64,000 bases of DNA from Schistosoma haematobium (GCF_000699445.3 NC_067196.1:30772616-30836615), one strand, 5' to 3'. Numbered from the stretch's first letter, positions 1-11,278 are shown. The notes: generated from the letters alone by a model not told the origin. Program-made: numbers and translations.

Positions 1-3000
1 TTGATTCTTCAAGTAGATGAGAATAAATGTGTGAGACAAATATAAGGTCAATAACGTTCGATAAAAAAAATCACTTACAAGTTAAAAAAAGTGTAATTCA
101 ACCAGCTTCAACTATTGCTGGTTTAATGAAATTATCACTGAGTTTTCTACATAAAAAAACATTCAACACAGTAAAACGTTATCAGACTTTAACGATGACA
201 TACATTACAATTATGCTTCATTATTATCGGTTAGCAAAGTAATACTTAGTAGATAAATGAAATATACTCTATTAAAGAATAAAATGCACTTTTCCCATTA
301 ATAAAAATTCAATCTACACAAAGGACTACAAAATGAAATATTGACTTTTTCGTCTGTAATCGAATCATGTTTTGTTCATTTAATCCGTCCGGTTAGAACT
401 AGTCAATGATGAATTATGAACGTATAATTGGGCTACTTGAGTACTTTTCTTATCTTCTGAGGAAAACAATAATATGATTTAACTGCCACCTTACTAACAT
501 AGTTTCCGTTGAATAGATTGATATAGCTGGAAACAATTAAACGTGATAATCAGGATTAGATGTTTTTGTTCAGTAATAATATAGATCTTGGATTAAAAAT
601 GACCATCCGTTTCAACAGTAATAATATTCTAATAGTGCAAATCCTTATAGAAAGTCTTTTTTTATATGAAATGCTTTATCATTTATTTCAACAAACATGT
701 CAGCTCTTCAATATCGTTTAAGGTTTCAGCAAGAATTGTACATATGCATATAGACTATAACTACAGTAATATCTAACAAGTTCGTCGATTTTATATGAAG
801 TTATTATTACTTCAGAATTTTTATACCATCATCCATAGTTGACATTCGGCATACGTGGAGTAAACAAGTTCTTTAAAAGTATCTTGACATTATATGAAAT
901 TATTATTGTAATAACTTTTCAATTTACGATATAAACTGATTTGTCAATGAATAGCAATCAGTTTGATGTTTATTTGGTTATTACTGCTAAATAAGATTCA
1001 TTATCGATTGTAATATAGCCACTAATATAATTTACTCACTATCGACAGGAGATTGATTACCCTTTATGTATGTAATCAACATCTGGTATTGTAGTGTGTT
1101 TGTGTTTGCTAAGCTATTCAGGTGGTAACTAACTTCCCATAGGATTGAGATATTTATGCTGAGTAAACAATGAGTAATAAGTATTTCATTTTCTATCTTG
1201 ACTCCTTAAAAATCAAACCAATAACTTTAATACAATTTTCGCTTATTTATAAACTTGAAAAAAAGGACAAATAAATGAATTCATGTTATTTTGCGACAAT
1301 ATTTGTTCCTTCTTTAGTCAAATCAACAATTGTTTTACTATAATAAATACAATCAAAATTTATTTTAGGACATTTTATATACATTCTGTAATATTCTATT
1401 AATGTGATGTCGTAACAGTAAGAGGTAATAAAATGAACACCTTAAATTAATATTAAAATAACATATCATAATCAAACTAAGCATTAATGAATAAAGATTT
1501 AAGTTGATGATTCTTGGTGTAAGATGTTCAAAGGAGTAAAACAATAAACAATTAAAAAGAGCTTAGATATAAAGTCACTATGATAGATAAGTTGTAGTTT
1601 TGATGATAACTCGATATGTAACACTAGTTTAATCCGATTTGAAACTTATTTTGTTAGTTGCAGCTGAATAGATCATATTATATGTGTCGGCAATCCATTT
1701 AAATCACTAGTTGTTAGATTGCCTAGGCATTTTATTAGACATTAGATCTGGAAATTATGAAAATATTTTCTATTTTAGGTGATTGATTTTGGTTGCATTA
1801 TGTTCATTAAGCTTTATGGTACATTGGGAAGCTTTTATTGTCATTTTAAACAACATCATCAGTCCTTAATTGAAGGAAGCTTTCGCGAAGTTATCGGAAA
1901 CAATATTTAGCCTCTTCATTAGAATTTCTCAATATTATCATAGATTAGATTTATGACATTAAAAACCATTTATAGTACCGAAAAATTGACAAATAAAAAG
2001 TAAACTATGCAGGAGGCTTCAATAACTAATAACTAGTTTAATAGATCACTATTATTATTAGTATGTAATCACAAGAAATAACTATTTAAGTAATGGACAC
2101 TTTTCGCATTAATGGCGACATTGGATAGTTGTATACTTACTGGTATATAGAGGAAATTTTATTCATTTGACTCTAAATATCAAATGTAATGATGGAATAA
2201 ATGGTTACAATTTGATCCCACTAATTTTTTTAGTGTCGATCATTGAAGAATTTTTTAATTGCTAAATTTAGACTATCAATAAATTTGCTAAGCCAATGAA
2301 TTTAATGGATTTCGAATAAAATTTTCGTTGGCCTATCTTTCAACCAAATCAAATATACAGGGGTTGCTGTAAAAATTCAGGATCACTCCCACGTAATTGT
2401 TTTCATTGATCGAATTTTGGCGTTTTCAAGGTCAAATAAAATAAATATGTTCATAGTACAGTTTGTTACTTTCTGCGGTTGGAATCATTATTACTGAAGT
2501 GATCACTGATACATTAGACTTTTGTATCAAGATCTTGGAATGGAATTAGCCGAAGATATCCTAAATGCAAGTGTATTTATTTTAATGCAAACACATGGTG
2601 CAGATACGTTGGAGTGATAAGTGACAAGTAATAATAAAGCCATGTCTTGAATTACACTGATTATCACTACCAAACACAATTGAATGGATCTTCAACAAAA
2701 TAGCCGTAGAATACAATTTAGTGATTCGTTACTATGACCGCAAGATAACTTAGAAAGTAGTAAACTGATGTGTAAGCAACGGTATCCGAAGTTATAAATT
2801 TCACTACCATATAAAACTCAATTATTTTTATGCAGTTCTTAGAAAATCTGTGAACATCGAGAAGTTGTAACAAGCAAAGAATAAGAAACGACGGCAGTTC
2901 TATTGCTCTAGAGCATCTACAAATTATTGTTCATTTACATGGAAAACCTATATACGACATGTTTTACATTTATGGTGACACCACCATCAACAAGTACTTA

Positions 3001-3466
3001 TTAAGCAAATGATATACTGACTATCTAGAACTGACCTGTTTTCTTTAGATTTCCTGGATTTACCAATTACATACTTCTCTGTTGCTAGATATGAGGTCTC
3101 ACTTACTGCGGGTCAAAAACAGTTAAACTTCTCTAAAATATGATGGCTTTTGATCTATTGTACATGACTGAATTTTTAACTGAAAAGTTCATGAATATTA
3201 TTTTGACAATTTCACTAAAGGTTTTTGAAAACTCAAAACACAAGCAGCTGAAGTGAAAATTATGTATACTCTAATCTTCGTTTTAAAATCAACAGTAGAA
3301 TCTAATAAAATTGGTACATTTTACAGTTTGTTATTTGTGTTCTTTCAGTCTTCTCATTGAACCACAGAAAGCTGGAAAAGTAATGTAATTTGGATAGATA
3401 TTTAGGCATTGTTAGGAGTTCAGCAGACAAGATCAAGTTTTGTATAAAAAAGTATCACAGTAACGT
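1..3466. other. AT-rich non-coding DNA, nothing recognised
   Basis: No long ORF, tRNA-like box, SINE core or retrotransposon motif was seen on either strand. Short ORFs are AT-driven. The stretch is best read as intron or intergenic DNA. Confidence 0.6.
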
Positions 3467-3655
3467 ATGGTATTTTGTGAATGCTCCATTCATGGTAACA
3501 GTATTGTCTGTCATCAAAATATCGGGCTCGAGACGGAAACTCAAAACAGTAAATATACCTTGAAAAAGAAGAGCCTATGGCAACTAAACAATCTGTTAGG
3601 TAACTCTTCAGAGTTTAGAACAACGAGTGTTTTGTTTGTAGTCCAATTGTTACAG
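3467..3655 (+). CDS. Possible first coding exon, unknown protein
   Basis: An ATG directly preceded by an in-frame TAA opens 63 codons that end at a good 5' splice donor, TTACAG followed by GTAAAT, leaving the intron in phase 0. Composition (Cys, His, Glu, Trp, Ser mixed) is less AT-driven than neighbouring chance ORFs. I do not recognise the protein and found no partner exon. A chance ORF remains quite possible; the donor is the main support. Confidence 0.22.
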
Positions 3656-4102
3656 GTAAATAATTATAAACACATTCAACCAACAAGTTACTATTAGGAA
3701 ATAGATGGTTGCTTTTTTTTACATTACTAGTAACTATCAAGTTTTGTACATAAGTTATGTGTCTCTAAGACTGTTTGCTTTTTTTACTATGCCTGTAAAT
3801 TCAGCTCATGAATACTTATTTTCCTAATTCAGCAGTCTAACAGATCAATACGATTTATATAATCATCAAGTAAACAACATCATATTCATCACACTCATGA
3901 TAGTTTTGAATAAATTATTGGGGAAGAGATAATAAATTTCGTTGTAAAACTTTAAAAGTGATTTCGATATTTACAATAGCTTACGTGACACAACGAGAAA
4001 ACTATACAAAGTATAATGAAGCGATATGAGATAATTTGGTTTAAACTAATTTATACTGTCTCTCGCTGCTGTGAACAAACATTTATTTGTTCCTTCAGTT
4101 AA
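3656..4102. other. AT-rich DNA, nothing recognised
   Basis: No motif or ORF of note between the possible exon donor and the SINE tail at 4103. Confidence 0.5.
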
Positions 4103-4135
4103 AATCATGAGTCAATCGAACATAGACCACCAGTG
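4103..4135 (-). mobile_element. SINE 3' tail fragment fused to RTE copy 1
   Basis: On the plus strand this reads atcatgagtcaatcgaac followed by tagaccacc, the reverse complement of the tail shared by all the hammerhead SINEs of this window (ggtggtctag, then attgactcatgat). It abuts the 3'-truncated end of the RTE copy at 4136, and both parts have the same sense strand. So the RTE sequence is followed by a SINE tail in the sense direction, as in a template-switch chimera. Confidence 0.65.
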
Positions 4136-5690
4136 GAAACTTGAACGGAGAGAGGTCTATGTGTGCTGCTTCGAGATCCAGTGGAATTAATGCAGCTGGT
4201 CTATTCACGAGTTCCTCGAATTGTTCCACCCATCTCTTCCTCTGCTCTCGAATTTCGATGATTGTCCTGTCGTCTTTGTCCTCGATCGTCCCTCTGGTTT
4301 ACTATATTTCTCCGCAAGTTTCTTCGTCATGTCATTTAGTTGTCTCATATTTCCTTGTCTTTCAGTGTTTTTCTTCGTCGTTGCTAGTTCTTCCACGTGT
4401 TTCTGCTTGTCATCTCTAATACTTCTCTTTATTTGCTCGTTTGCTTCCGTGTATTCAGCTTGTGCTTTGACATTGTTGTTGTTCGGCCGCTGTTAACTGC
4501 TGTCTTTTTGTTCTTCTTGTCTTAAATATTGTCTAGAGTTTCCACAAAGACTCATTCCTTATAATAATGCTTCTTGCGACCCAGAACCTCCTGACACGTT
4601 GAAGATAATGCTTCTTAGATCCTTTTCCAGTTGTCCTCCATACTTGTTTTTTCTTCTTTCAGTAGGTCGTGTAAGGCTTGGAAGCTGTTGCTGAGAGCTA
4701 TCTTGAATTCGTTGAGTTTGTCAGCAGTGTCAGCTCATCTCCTGGTTCTCATGTCTTCATTGTCCTTCTGAATTCTTTGTTGAAACAAATATGGTCTATC
4801 TGGTTCTCCGTGGTGTGCTCCCAGGAGTTCCATATAGCTTTGTATATGCGTTTGTGTGGTAATATTGTGTCACCTACAATCATTTTACTGGGTGCACATT
4901 AATTTACAAATCTCTCACCATTCTCGTTCCAATATCCTAGTCAGTCAATGTTGTCCCATGATAGCTTCATATCCGATGTTGTCCATTCCGACTTTGGCAC
5001 TTAGATCTCTCATCAGGATTGTGAGGTCATTTCCTGAAAACTTCTCTGTGATCGATTTCAACCTCTCATAAAAGTTATCTTTATCGTCGTCATTGCTATC
5101 ATCGGTGGGTGCGTAAAATTTATTGTAATTTCCTTCTTCTTTGTTTGGAATGATGCTTTGATGATCCTGGATTCATGAGATTCCCATCCTATAAGCGCAT
5201 TTCGTGCTTCTTTGGACAGCATCGGAGCAATTTTGTGAATTTGTGGAGCGTCCTCTTCTTCGTGAGCAAAGTACAGTAGCATCTCTTCCAAATCTATTGT
5301 TTATGGCCAGCTTGTGTTTAATGGGTTTTAATGATTCCAAGCACCGTCAAGTTGTATCTCCTCACTTCCATAGCTATTTGACTAGCCCTCCGGGTCTCCC
5401 ACATTGTCTAGACGTTCCATGTACCTACATTAATTGCTGCTCTGGCTGTTAGAAGGGACATCAGTATCGTAATTTCTCAAGAATTTCTGCTCTCTTTCGT
5501 CATAATTCTTCGAAAAGAAGATTCTTGAATTAGGAAGACAGAGTTTAAGTGTTTTAAATTGTTTATTCTGGTTATCGTTTTTTTTAGCAAAGTTGTTTTT
5601 CACGCGATAGGGTTACTGACCCCATTTCCAACTCTCCTCCTTTGTGTGGGCTTGGGACCGGCAGTAACCCTAGAAGTGCTACAGGCGGAA
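4136..5690 (-). mobile_element. RTE-clade (SR2-like) retrotransposon, copy 1, 3'-truncated and dead
   Basis: In sense order from 5690 down: 5' untranslated unit (about 5580-5690), then endonuclease sequence (GTWNV near 5420; SKEARNALIGWESH and SRIIKASFQTKK around 5100-5220), then the connecting region and the first part of the RT region (KYSKPE and RWVEHFEE-like remnants at 4200-4340). Reading frames are broken by stops and indels. In-frame remnants are 5058-5291 and 4205-4396. It stops before the RT catalytic core and lacks the usual 3' end, which is odd for target-primed insertion since that process starts at the 3' end. The part at 4806-5221 is base-for-base identical to 34174-34589 of the plus-strand copy. 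Family assignment rests on recognising the schistosome RTE polyprotein; I am sure of the clade, less of the exact subfamily. Confidence 0.85.
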
Positions 5691-6175
5691 TTATGAATGA
5701 TTACAGATCCAGTGAAGGTCAGCCATCTCACTTAAGTCAAGGAGTAGTTTAACAGATTAAATTACATATCCATAAAGTATGTATTTTTCCATCATGTTCA
5801 ATAAGGTAGTCTAACATCAAAAAAAGATCAATGTGAGTTTTTACTTAATTCCTTTTTTGAAAAATACCGTTTTTTTCTTGAAGCTTGAGTGTTTATTTAA
5901 ATTTTCAATTGCATATCACAGAATGTCGGTCAAGTTCTTCAGATACAGGTATGAAAGAAAACAAGTGTTTCAGTCATTTTCGGTCGCATATTAAATAGTG
6001 ATGAAATTTCAGCGTTTGATATCTGAACAGCGAAGTACGTTAAAATCTATTCTTGGAATCTTGGCAGTTACAGAGCATGAGAGAACAACAACCACCCAAA
6101 TATTATATACAAATATATAACAGACATTTTGTTCATATTTAACTGCACGTTTGATAAATTCATACACAAGAATAA
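5691..6175. other. AT-rich DNA, nothing recognised
   Basis: No motifs were found between RTE copy 1 and the SINE pair at 6176. Confidence 0.5.
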
Positions 6176-6240
6176 TAGACCACTGAGCCAGCATTCAATA
6201 GTGTTAATGTCTAACTTCGACTGATCCATGATCTTGCACA
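6176..6240 (-). mobile_element. Hammerhead SINE fragment, leader plus A box
   Basis: Reverse complement of the SINE leader and the beginning of the tRNA-like part: gaccactgagccagc is the antisense of the A-box region, and gttaatgtctaacttcgac the antisense of the leader. It lies head-to-head with the plus copy that follows, making inverted arms of about 60 bases. The tail side is missing. Confidence 0.75.
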
Positions 6241-6249
6241 TCTCTTCAT

Positions 6250-6475
6250 CCTTCGTCTGGGGATTTGTGGAGCAATATCATGGATTGATTGAAGTTCGGT
6301 ATTAACACCGTTGGATACCGGCTCTAGAGATTAAGCGTTCACGCGTGAAACTGAAAATCGTAGGTTCGAATCCCATGTGCAAGGACGTGTATGTACAATG
6401 CTGAGGAGTCCCATACTAGGACAGGACGGCCGTCTAATGCTTTCCGGTTTTCAATGATATTCTAGCTTAGATCAA
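6250..6475 (+). mobile_element. tRNA-derived hammerhead SINE, degraded
   Basis: Order: leader (atggattgattgaagttcgg), tRNA-like part with A-box remnant (tctagagattaagcg) and intact B box (GGTTCGAATCC near 6363), hammerhead, tail. The ribozyme keeps CTGAGGA and stem II (GTCC/GGAC), but the essential GAAA is AGGA, so it should not cleave. Confidence 0.85.
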
Positions 6476-7197
6476 CTTATGAATTCAACTGTTTAAATAC
6501 TACCATCTCCACAAATCTCCATACTAACAAGAATAATAAATAAACAAAATCTAAAAATTAGCACAATGTTATTAATATGATTTAGTTAGAAAAAAATGTC
6601 ACCTCTTTTTTTACACAACTAACAAACTGTTTGACATAGTGAAGACACATATAATGTCTGATTTACATATTATTCATATGGTGAAATGCAAATGGTAAAT
6701 TTAAAATATTTACAAATTGTGATAAACTAAACAACTGTGTCTGTCATCATTTAGAATTATGTTGAAAATAAAGGGAGTGTATGCCAAAAAAAAAGTGTTT
6801 GATTGTTAAACTTTTTTAATGGGTCATATCTAGGTATACGATTAAGAAATATAAGGATATTACATTAAATGTTTGTAAAATCACATTTACCTTGAATATA
6901 ATTTTCATCATATACATAATTTCTAATCTACATAATGAATAGAATGAAGTTGAAAAATTCAAATGATTGTTTCTATACTAGATGGTAGAATAATATTCTG
7001 GTCATCTTGAAATTTGTTTGTGTATTGTCGATTCTCATATTCTCAATGAGAGTATACATTCTAATGAGTTCTTATTGTGAGAAAAACTATTGATCTAGTT
7101 CTCTTTGGTTTTCAGGGATTTATTAAATTAGACTAGTCAGTTATAAATATCTTGTAATATTAAGAAATTTTTTAAATGACTTTAATAATTTTTCCTA
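6476..7197. other. AT-rich DNA, nothing recognised
   Basis: Only low-complexity A/T runs were seen. Confidence 0.5.
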
Positions 7198-7298
7198 GTT
7201 AGCGTTTTTTTAGCGAGTTAGTTTTTTACGGGATGGGGTCGCTAACCCCATACCCAACCCTCCCCCTTTATCCGGGCTTGCGACCAGCAGCAGGTGGA
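7198..7298 (-). repeat. Solitary RTE 5'-end unit
   Basis: In the sense direction it starts ctccacctgctg, passes through a C/G-rich middle (ggtatggggttagcgacc) and ends in ctaaaaaaacgct. The same unit forms the 5' end of RTE copy 1 (about 5590-5690) and of the twin-primed copy (about 52935-53048), but here no EN or RT sequence follows. Compare the next unit at 8418, which has the same two ends. Confidence 0.7.
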
Positions 7299-7639
7299 GA
7301 TAATATTAAGAAATTGATTAGATTTAAATTTAATGTGGTATCTATGGTTTTATTCGTGTTAACTAATAACTAATGTGTACAAAGTGTACTGTTAACTCAG
7401 TTTAGAATAACTAGGTTTGCGATAATATATATAATATAATATCATCAAGTATGTTAAAAGTTAACTGAATAATGTTGAATACATGAAGGTCAAAATCACT
7501 ATTACAGGGTTTTGTGAACGAATGAGCTCATTATCAGGATATATATTTCCAATTCTTAGTAAACTACTCCTTGTACTTGAGCTGCTTTTAATAGAAATGG
7601 GGGTACATTAAATTGCTCTTTAATAAAATCATCATATAA
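7299..7639. other. AT-rich DNA, nothing recognised
   Basis: No motif or usable ORF on either strand. Confidence 0.5.
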
Positions 7640-7833
7640 AAGTTTATTTTATAACTGAAAACAAATATTGACAACAAGCATTCTATTTGACTGCTATCTT
7701 CGGCTGACGGGTTTGGATGTGATTTTTGTAAAGGCTTTACTTCACTTGGGATAATAATGGAAATCATTGAGAATTGGACAGATTTTTTTCCTATCATAAG
7801 ACCGTTCAGTAGTGTCCAACCATTATTCAACAT
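7640..7833 (-). CDS. Weak exon-like ORF downstream of the 7903-8154 exon
   Basis: The minus strand opens MLNNGWTLLNGLMIGKK and continues with a balanced stretch (EVKPLQKSHPNPSAEDSSQ) before becoming AT-driven. A possible acceptor (ttgttcgattttag) precedes it by a few bases. It could be an alternative last exon, 3' untranslated sequence of the upstream exon, or chance. Confidence 0.15.
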
Positions 7834-7902
7834 AAATCTCTAAAATCGAACAACAATTTTGACTTATAGGTAGAATCCCAAAGTTCTATCAAGAAGAAGC
7901 AA

Positions 7903-8154
7903 CTAGTAGGGTTTAGCTGCGTTGAAAGTAAGATGGTTATTCACCAACGGCATTGAATAATCATGGCACTTTGTCGTAAAATAACGAGAGTCTTTGGCTT
8001 TCAACTCAGGTTTCTGTCCCACAGTGTGCTCACTGCCAGATATAAAGGTTTTAGATCCAACTCTATTATGTATATGTGCATTTAAAATACCTAAGGACCA
8101 TACATGAGGATGAAATAGCTGTTCATTACTACTTAGTTTTGAATGGTTCTTCAA
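7903..8154 (-). CDS. Possible last coding exon, unknown protein
   Basis: The minus strand has a strong 3' splice site, a long pyrimidine run (tctattcttgttttttttt) ending AAAG. It is followed directly by 83 open codons and a TAG at 7903-7905. The peptide (HPHVWSLGILNAHIHNRVG, then KTFISGSEHTVGQKPELKAK) has ordinary protein composition, unlike chance ORFs here. The preceding intron would be phase 0. No domain is recognised. If real, its 5' exons lie at higher coordinates; the signal-peptide exon at 20198-20463 is on the same strand but ends in phase 2, so at least one exon would have to lie between them. Confidence 0.35.
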   Translation of the reverse strand: MKNHSKLSSNEQLFHPHVWSLGILNAHIHNRVGSKTFISGSEHTVGQKPELKAKDSRYFTTKCHDYSMPLVNNHLTFNAAKPY

Positions 8155-8417
8155 CTTTAAAAAAAAACAAGAATAGACAAAAGATTAATTTATCATGAGA
8201 AGTATGAAATCTCACAAACAATACCTATATAATAACAGTTAACTGAATGAAGTTATGTGATGTCAATGAACTCTTAACGACTCATTAGAAATACGTTACT
8301 TTTATTTTTAAAAAATTTCATTAAATTTTGTCAATTATGTGTATGTTTTCATGTAAATTATTTCCAGTAAATTTGTTAGATAACAGTTATCGATTGAATA
8401 GTTTAATCTAGCTGGCG
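8155..8417. other. AT-rich DNA, putative intron
   Basis: Contains the polypyrimidine tract of the candidate acceptor on the minus strand at 8155-8185; nothing else was seen. Confidence 0.4.
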
Positions 8418-8533
8418 ATCTTTTTTAAGCGAAATTCTTTTTCTAAGGGATGGGGTTGCCAACTTTATGCCCAACCATCCGCTTTTACTCGAGCTTTGAA
8501 CCGGCAGTAATTCTAAAAGATCTACAGGCGGAG
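8418..8533 (-). repeat. Second solitary RTE 5'-end unit
   Basis: In sense order: ctccgcctgtagat, then cagtaattctaga-like decay, then ggttgggcataaagttgg, ending gcttaaaaaagatcgcc. It has the same outer limits as the unit at 7198-7298, with about 75-80 percent resemblance by eye, and no EN or RT follows. Either truncated RTE remnants with the same breakpoints, or an independent short repeat that RTE acquired as its 5' untranslated region. Confidence 0.65.
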
Positions 8534-9265
8534 TTGATTGAATAGTATTCACCTGTATTAATTGAGTAAATATTCACCTTTCACGCTTATTCATTGTAAA
8601 TGCATAGAATATATAGTGTTTTTTGAGGGAAATACGATTGAACGGAAAGATCTATAGTACAACATATTTACGGGACTTTTGTATATTTCTTCCAATTGCA
8701 AAATCTTTTACAGTCCTATTAGTTAAATATACTCTAAGTTACATTTTAAAACTAATTATTCTTAAGAATATTTGGATATCACAGTTACTAATAAGTAATC
8801 AACAGGTTATGGAGTGACTATATTGTCTTGTTTATAAGGACTATTAACTTGTTATTATCATTAATCCATACCAATGTATATAGATGGAATTTTCTTCTTC
8901 CGAACTAGATAAATTCCCAAGGTGTTTTAAACAAAGGATAAGGATATTTTATATCTGATTGAAGTAATAATTTTAAAAAAGTAGTACACTTTGATAGAAA
9001 AATAACCTTGCTAGCTATATTTTTATATGATTACAACCTACTATGATGATAAAAATGTAATCATGTTGACTACTTTTTAGAGACAGAATCCATCATGGGG
9101 AATTAGTGAAAAACAGAAGAGTAGCTAAGAGCTGTTTCATCTTAATTTTGAACTTCCTAGAAGTGTGCAACCATCAAAACATAAAGAGTAGAACTCGCAA
9201 AAATCAGGTATTACAAGATGCATAATGTATCATTTAGCCGCTGACTAGAAACTTAATACTCCACA
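8534..9265. other. AT-rich DNA, nothing recognised
   Basis: ORF 8623-8817 (plus) is AT-driven and without motif. Confidence 0.5.
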
Positions 9266-9390
9266 TCGTTTATCTTTAGCCAATTTACAATGAAAAGATA
9301 CCATTAGTGTGAACTGCCCTGAGGCACCCCATACTTAGTCGAAATTGTAATCCAGTCTTCTCCATTGTTCCCCAATTGATTTCGTTACGT
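9266..9390 (-). mobile_element. Non-LTR reverse transcriptase fragment, not RTE
   Basis: The minus strand encodes NGEDWITISTKYGVPQGS over 9311-9390. The conserved RT block with GVPQGS is followed, after a frameshift, by GIFSL-IG remnants matching the usual LGP-FFSLYIN continuation. RTE copies here do not carry this exact context, so it resembles a Jockey/CR1-type schistosome element. Only about 120 bases are recognisable; the rest has decayed. Confidence 0.55.
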
Positions 9391-10544
9391 ATTTATTACT
9401 ATGTTTTGTCTCTTGACTGCTTTGAAGTATATCTCTAGTTTTCCTCCATTATCTTATATAAAATTGTCTCAAGTTTAATTAAAAATTGTTACATTTTAAA
9501 TCTAAGTTGCTAATTTCTACTTTGGTAAATCTGACTATTAAAATGAAAGTTTTATATTAGTAATAAACTAATTGATAAGTTGGCATTAAGTAATCATAAA
9601 TCTTTCTCTTGAGCAACATATAGAATTAGAAGAGATTGGGAAATAGGTGCCTCCGATCAGCTTCCCTTACATCATTATTTTTCTATGTGATATCAATTAA
9701 ATTAATCCAGTTATCAAATTATCAGCCTAATTTATGTTCCACTAATATATTTTTACCTACAGACATCAAAAAGTAGCAACTATAAGCAAATACACCTTAG
9801 TCGAAATGAATAACGCACTCAGTGTTTTATCAGATAACTGAAATACTTACTTCTATAAAACACAATATTGCGCTAGCTAACAGGTATGAAGTACGTTCAT
9901 TATACGTCATCATATAAGAAAACGAGACATAAATTGATAACTTTTACATCGGAGATTATTAATAATTAAAGATAATGTTATTATAATACTTATCTGATTT
10001 AACCTTAACAACAAGAACTTGTGTTATATGCAACTAACATACTGCATTGGTTTTTTTTATTTGTTCGCTAAATGTTCAATTCATAAAAAAATTAGTCTCA
10101 ACAAGCATTGAAATTAGGACACAAAACTGATTCTCAACTAGCAACTCATTAAAAACTATCTGCTATTGAAAAAAACAGCGTCTTTATACAAAGATTATTC
10201 TATGAAAAAAACGTAAAGAAAGTATCTAGAATATTCGACTGATAAACATAAATTCTATGGTCGCTGATTTGGTATCTTCTTGATAAATGAGTAAAACGTA
10301 TCAAAAAGAAATTCTGCTGTTTTTTCATAAAAAAGTCTTGAATTATACGTCAAAATTTCAAAGTATAAAATTATTTCGCAAAAGTGTGAGAAGGTATGGG
10401 GTTTTTTCATCTTTAACTATTTCGACATCATAAGTGCATTATTCCCAAAGAAATGATACACTAATCCATAGCTGACTAGACACATCCAAATACAATCAAC
10501 CAGGTTCTTTATTATCAAATAATATAAACCTGACTTGATTCACT
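9391..10544. other. AT-rich DNA, nothing recognised
   Basis: No retained motif. Upstream parts of the decayed RT may lie at 9391-9480 but cannot be supported. Confidence 0.45.
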
Positions 10545-11278
10545 AATGGAGCTTCGATGCAACTAAGAGATTTGGACTTCAAAGAAAAACTCGCTCTTCT
10601 ATCCCATACACAGCAATAAACACAGGTCAAGACAAACTGTGTAGAAACAGTCTCTGAGGCAGTAGGCCTCAACATATACAAGAAGAAAAGCAATACCCTC
10701 AAATACAACACGGTGAACACCAACCCAATCACACGTAATGTAGAAACTCTGGAAGAGGTGGAAGCTTTCACGTACATGGTCAGCATTCCTGCAGTTGAAG
10801 AACATATGCAGCTCAAAACATCCGACAACAAACATCAAAGTCAGAATCTTCAATAGGAATGTCGACATTTCTACTGTACGAAGCTGAAACTTGGAGAACT
10901 ACTACAACCATCATCAGGAAAGTACAATCGACTACGCAAGACACTCAATGTGTATTGGCCGGATGCCACCAACAACAAACTACTATGAGAGAGAACAAAC
11001 CAGCTTCCTTCTGAAAAGGAAATTAGGAAAAGACGTTGGAAGTGGATAGGACATACATTGAAGAAATCACCAGACTGCATCATGAAGCAATCACTAATTT
11101 AAACTCCTGAATGGAAACGAAAAAGAGGAAGGTCAAATAACACATTGGAAGCAGACATGAAAAGGATGATATTGAACTGGAAAGATCTGGAAAGGATTGT
11201 CCAGGATAAAGTTTGATGAAGAGTGCTGATGGGTGACCTATGCTCCTCAACGAGGGGTAAGAGGCGTCACTAAGTAAG
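10545..11278 (+). mobile_element. RTE copy A, 5'-truncated, dead
   Basis: Begins inside the RT palm. The sequence DLDFKEKLALLSHT stands where the family has DLDFADDLALLSHT, so both catalytic aspartates of FADD are gone. Thumb and C-terminal regions follow: [40 protein letters not shown] and the C-terminal [19 protein letters not shown]. The end is a TAAGTAAG tail at about 11270. It has several stops, plus a deletion at 10776 (about 46 bases missing relative to copy B). Bases 10852-11261 match 36386-36795 at 409 of 410 positions, while the 80 bases just upstream differ at roughly one in eight. Confidence 0.85.

Noticed and set aside
10496..11083. Overlapping minus ORFs of 70-111 codons
   Set aside because: Antisense shadows of RTE copy A, repeated at 36045-36617 opposite copy B.
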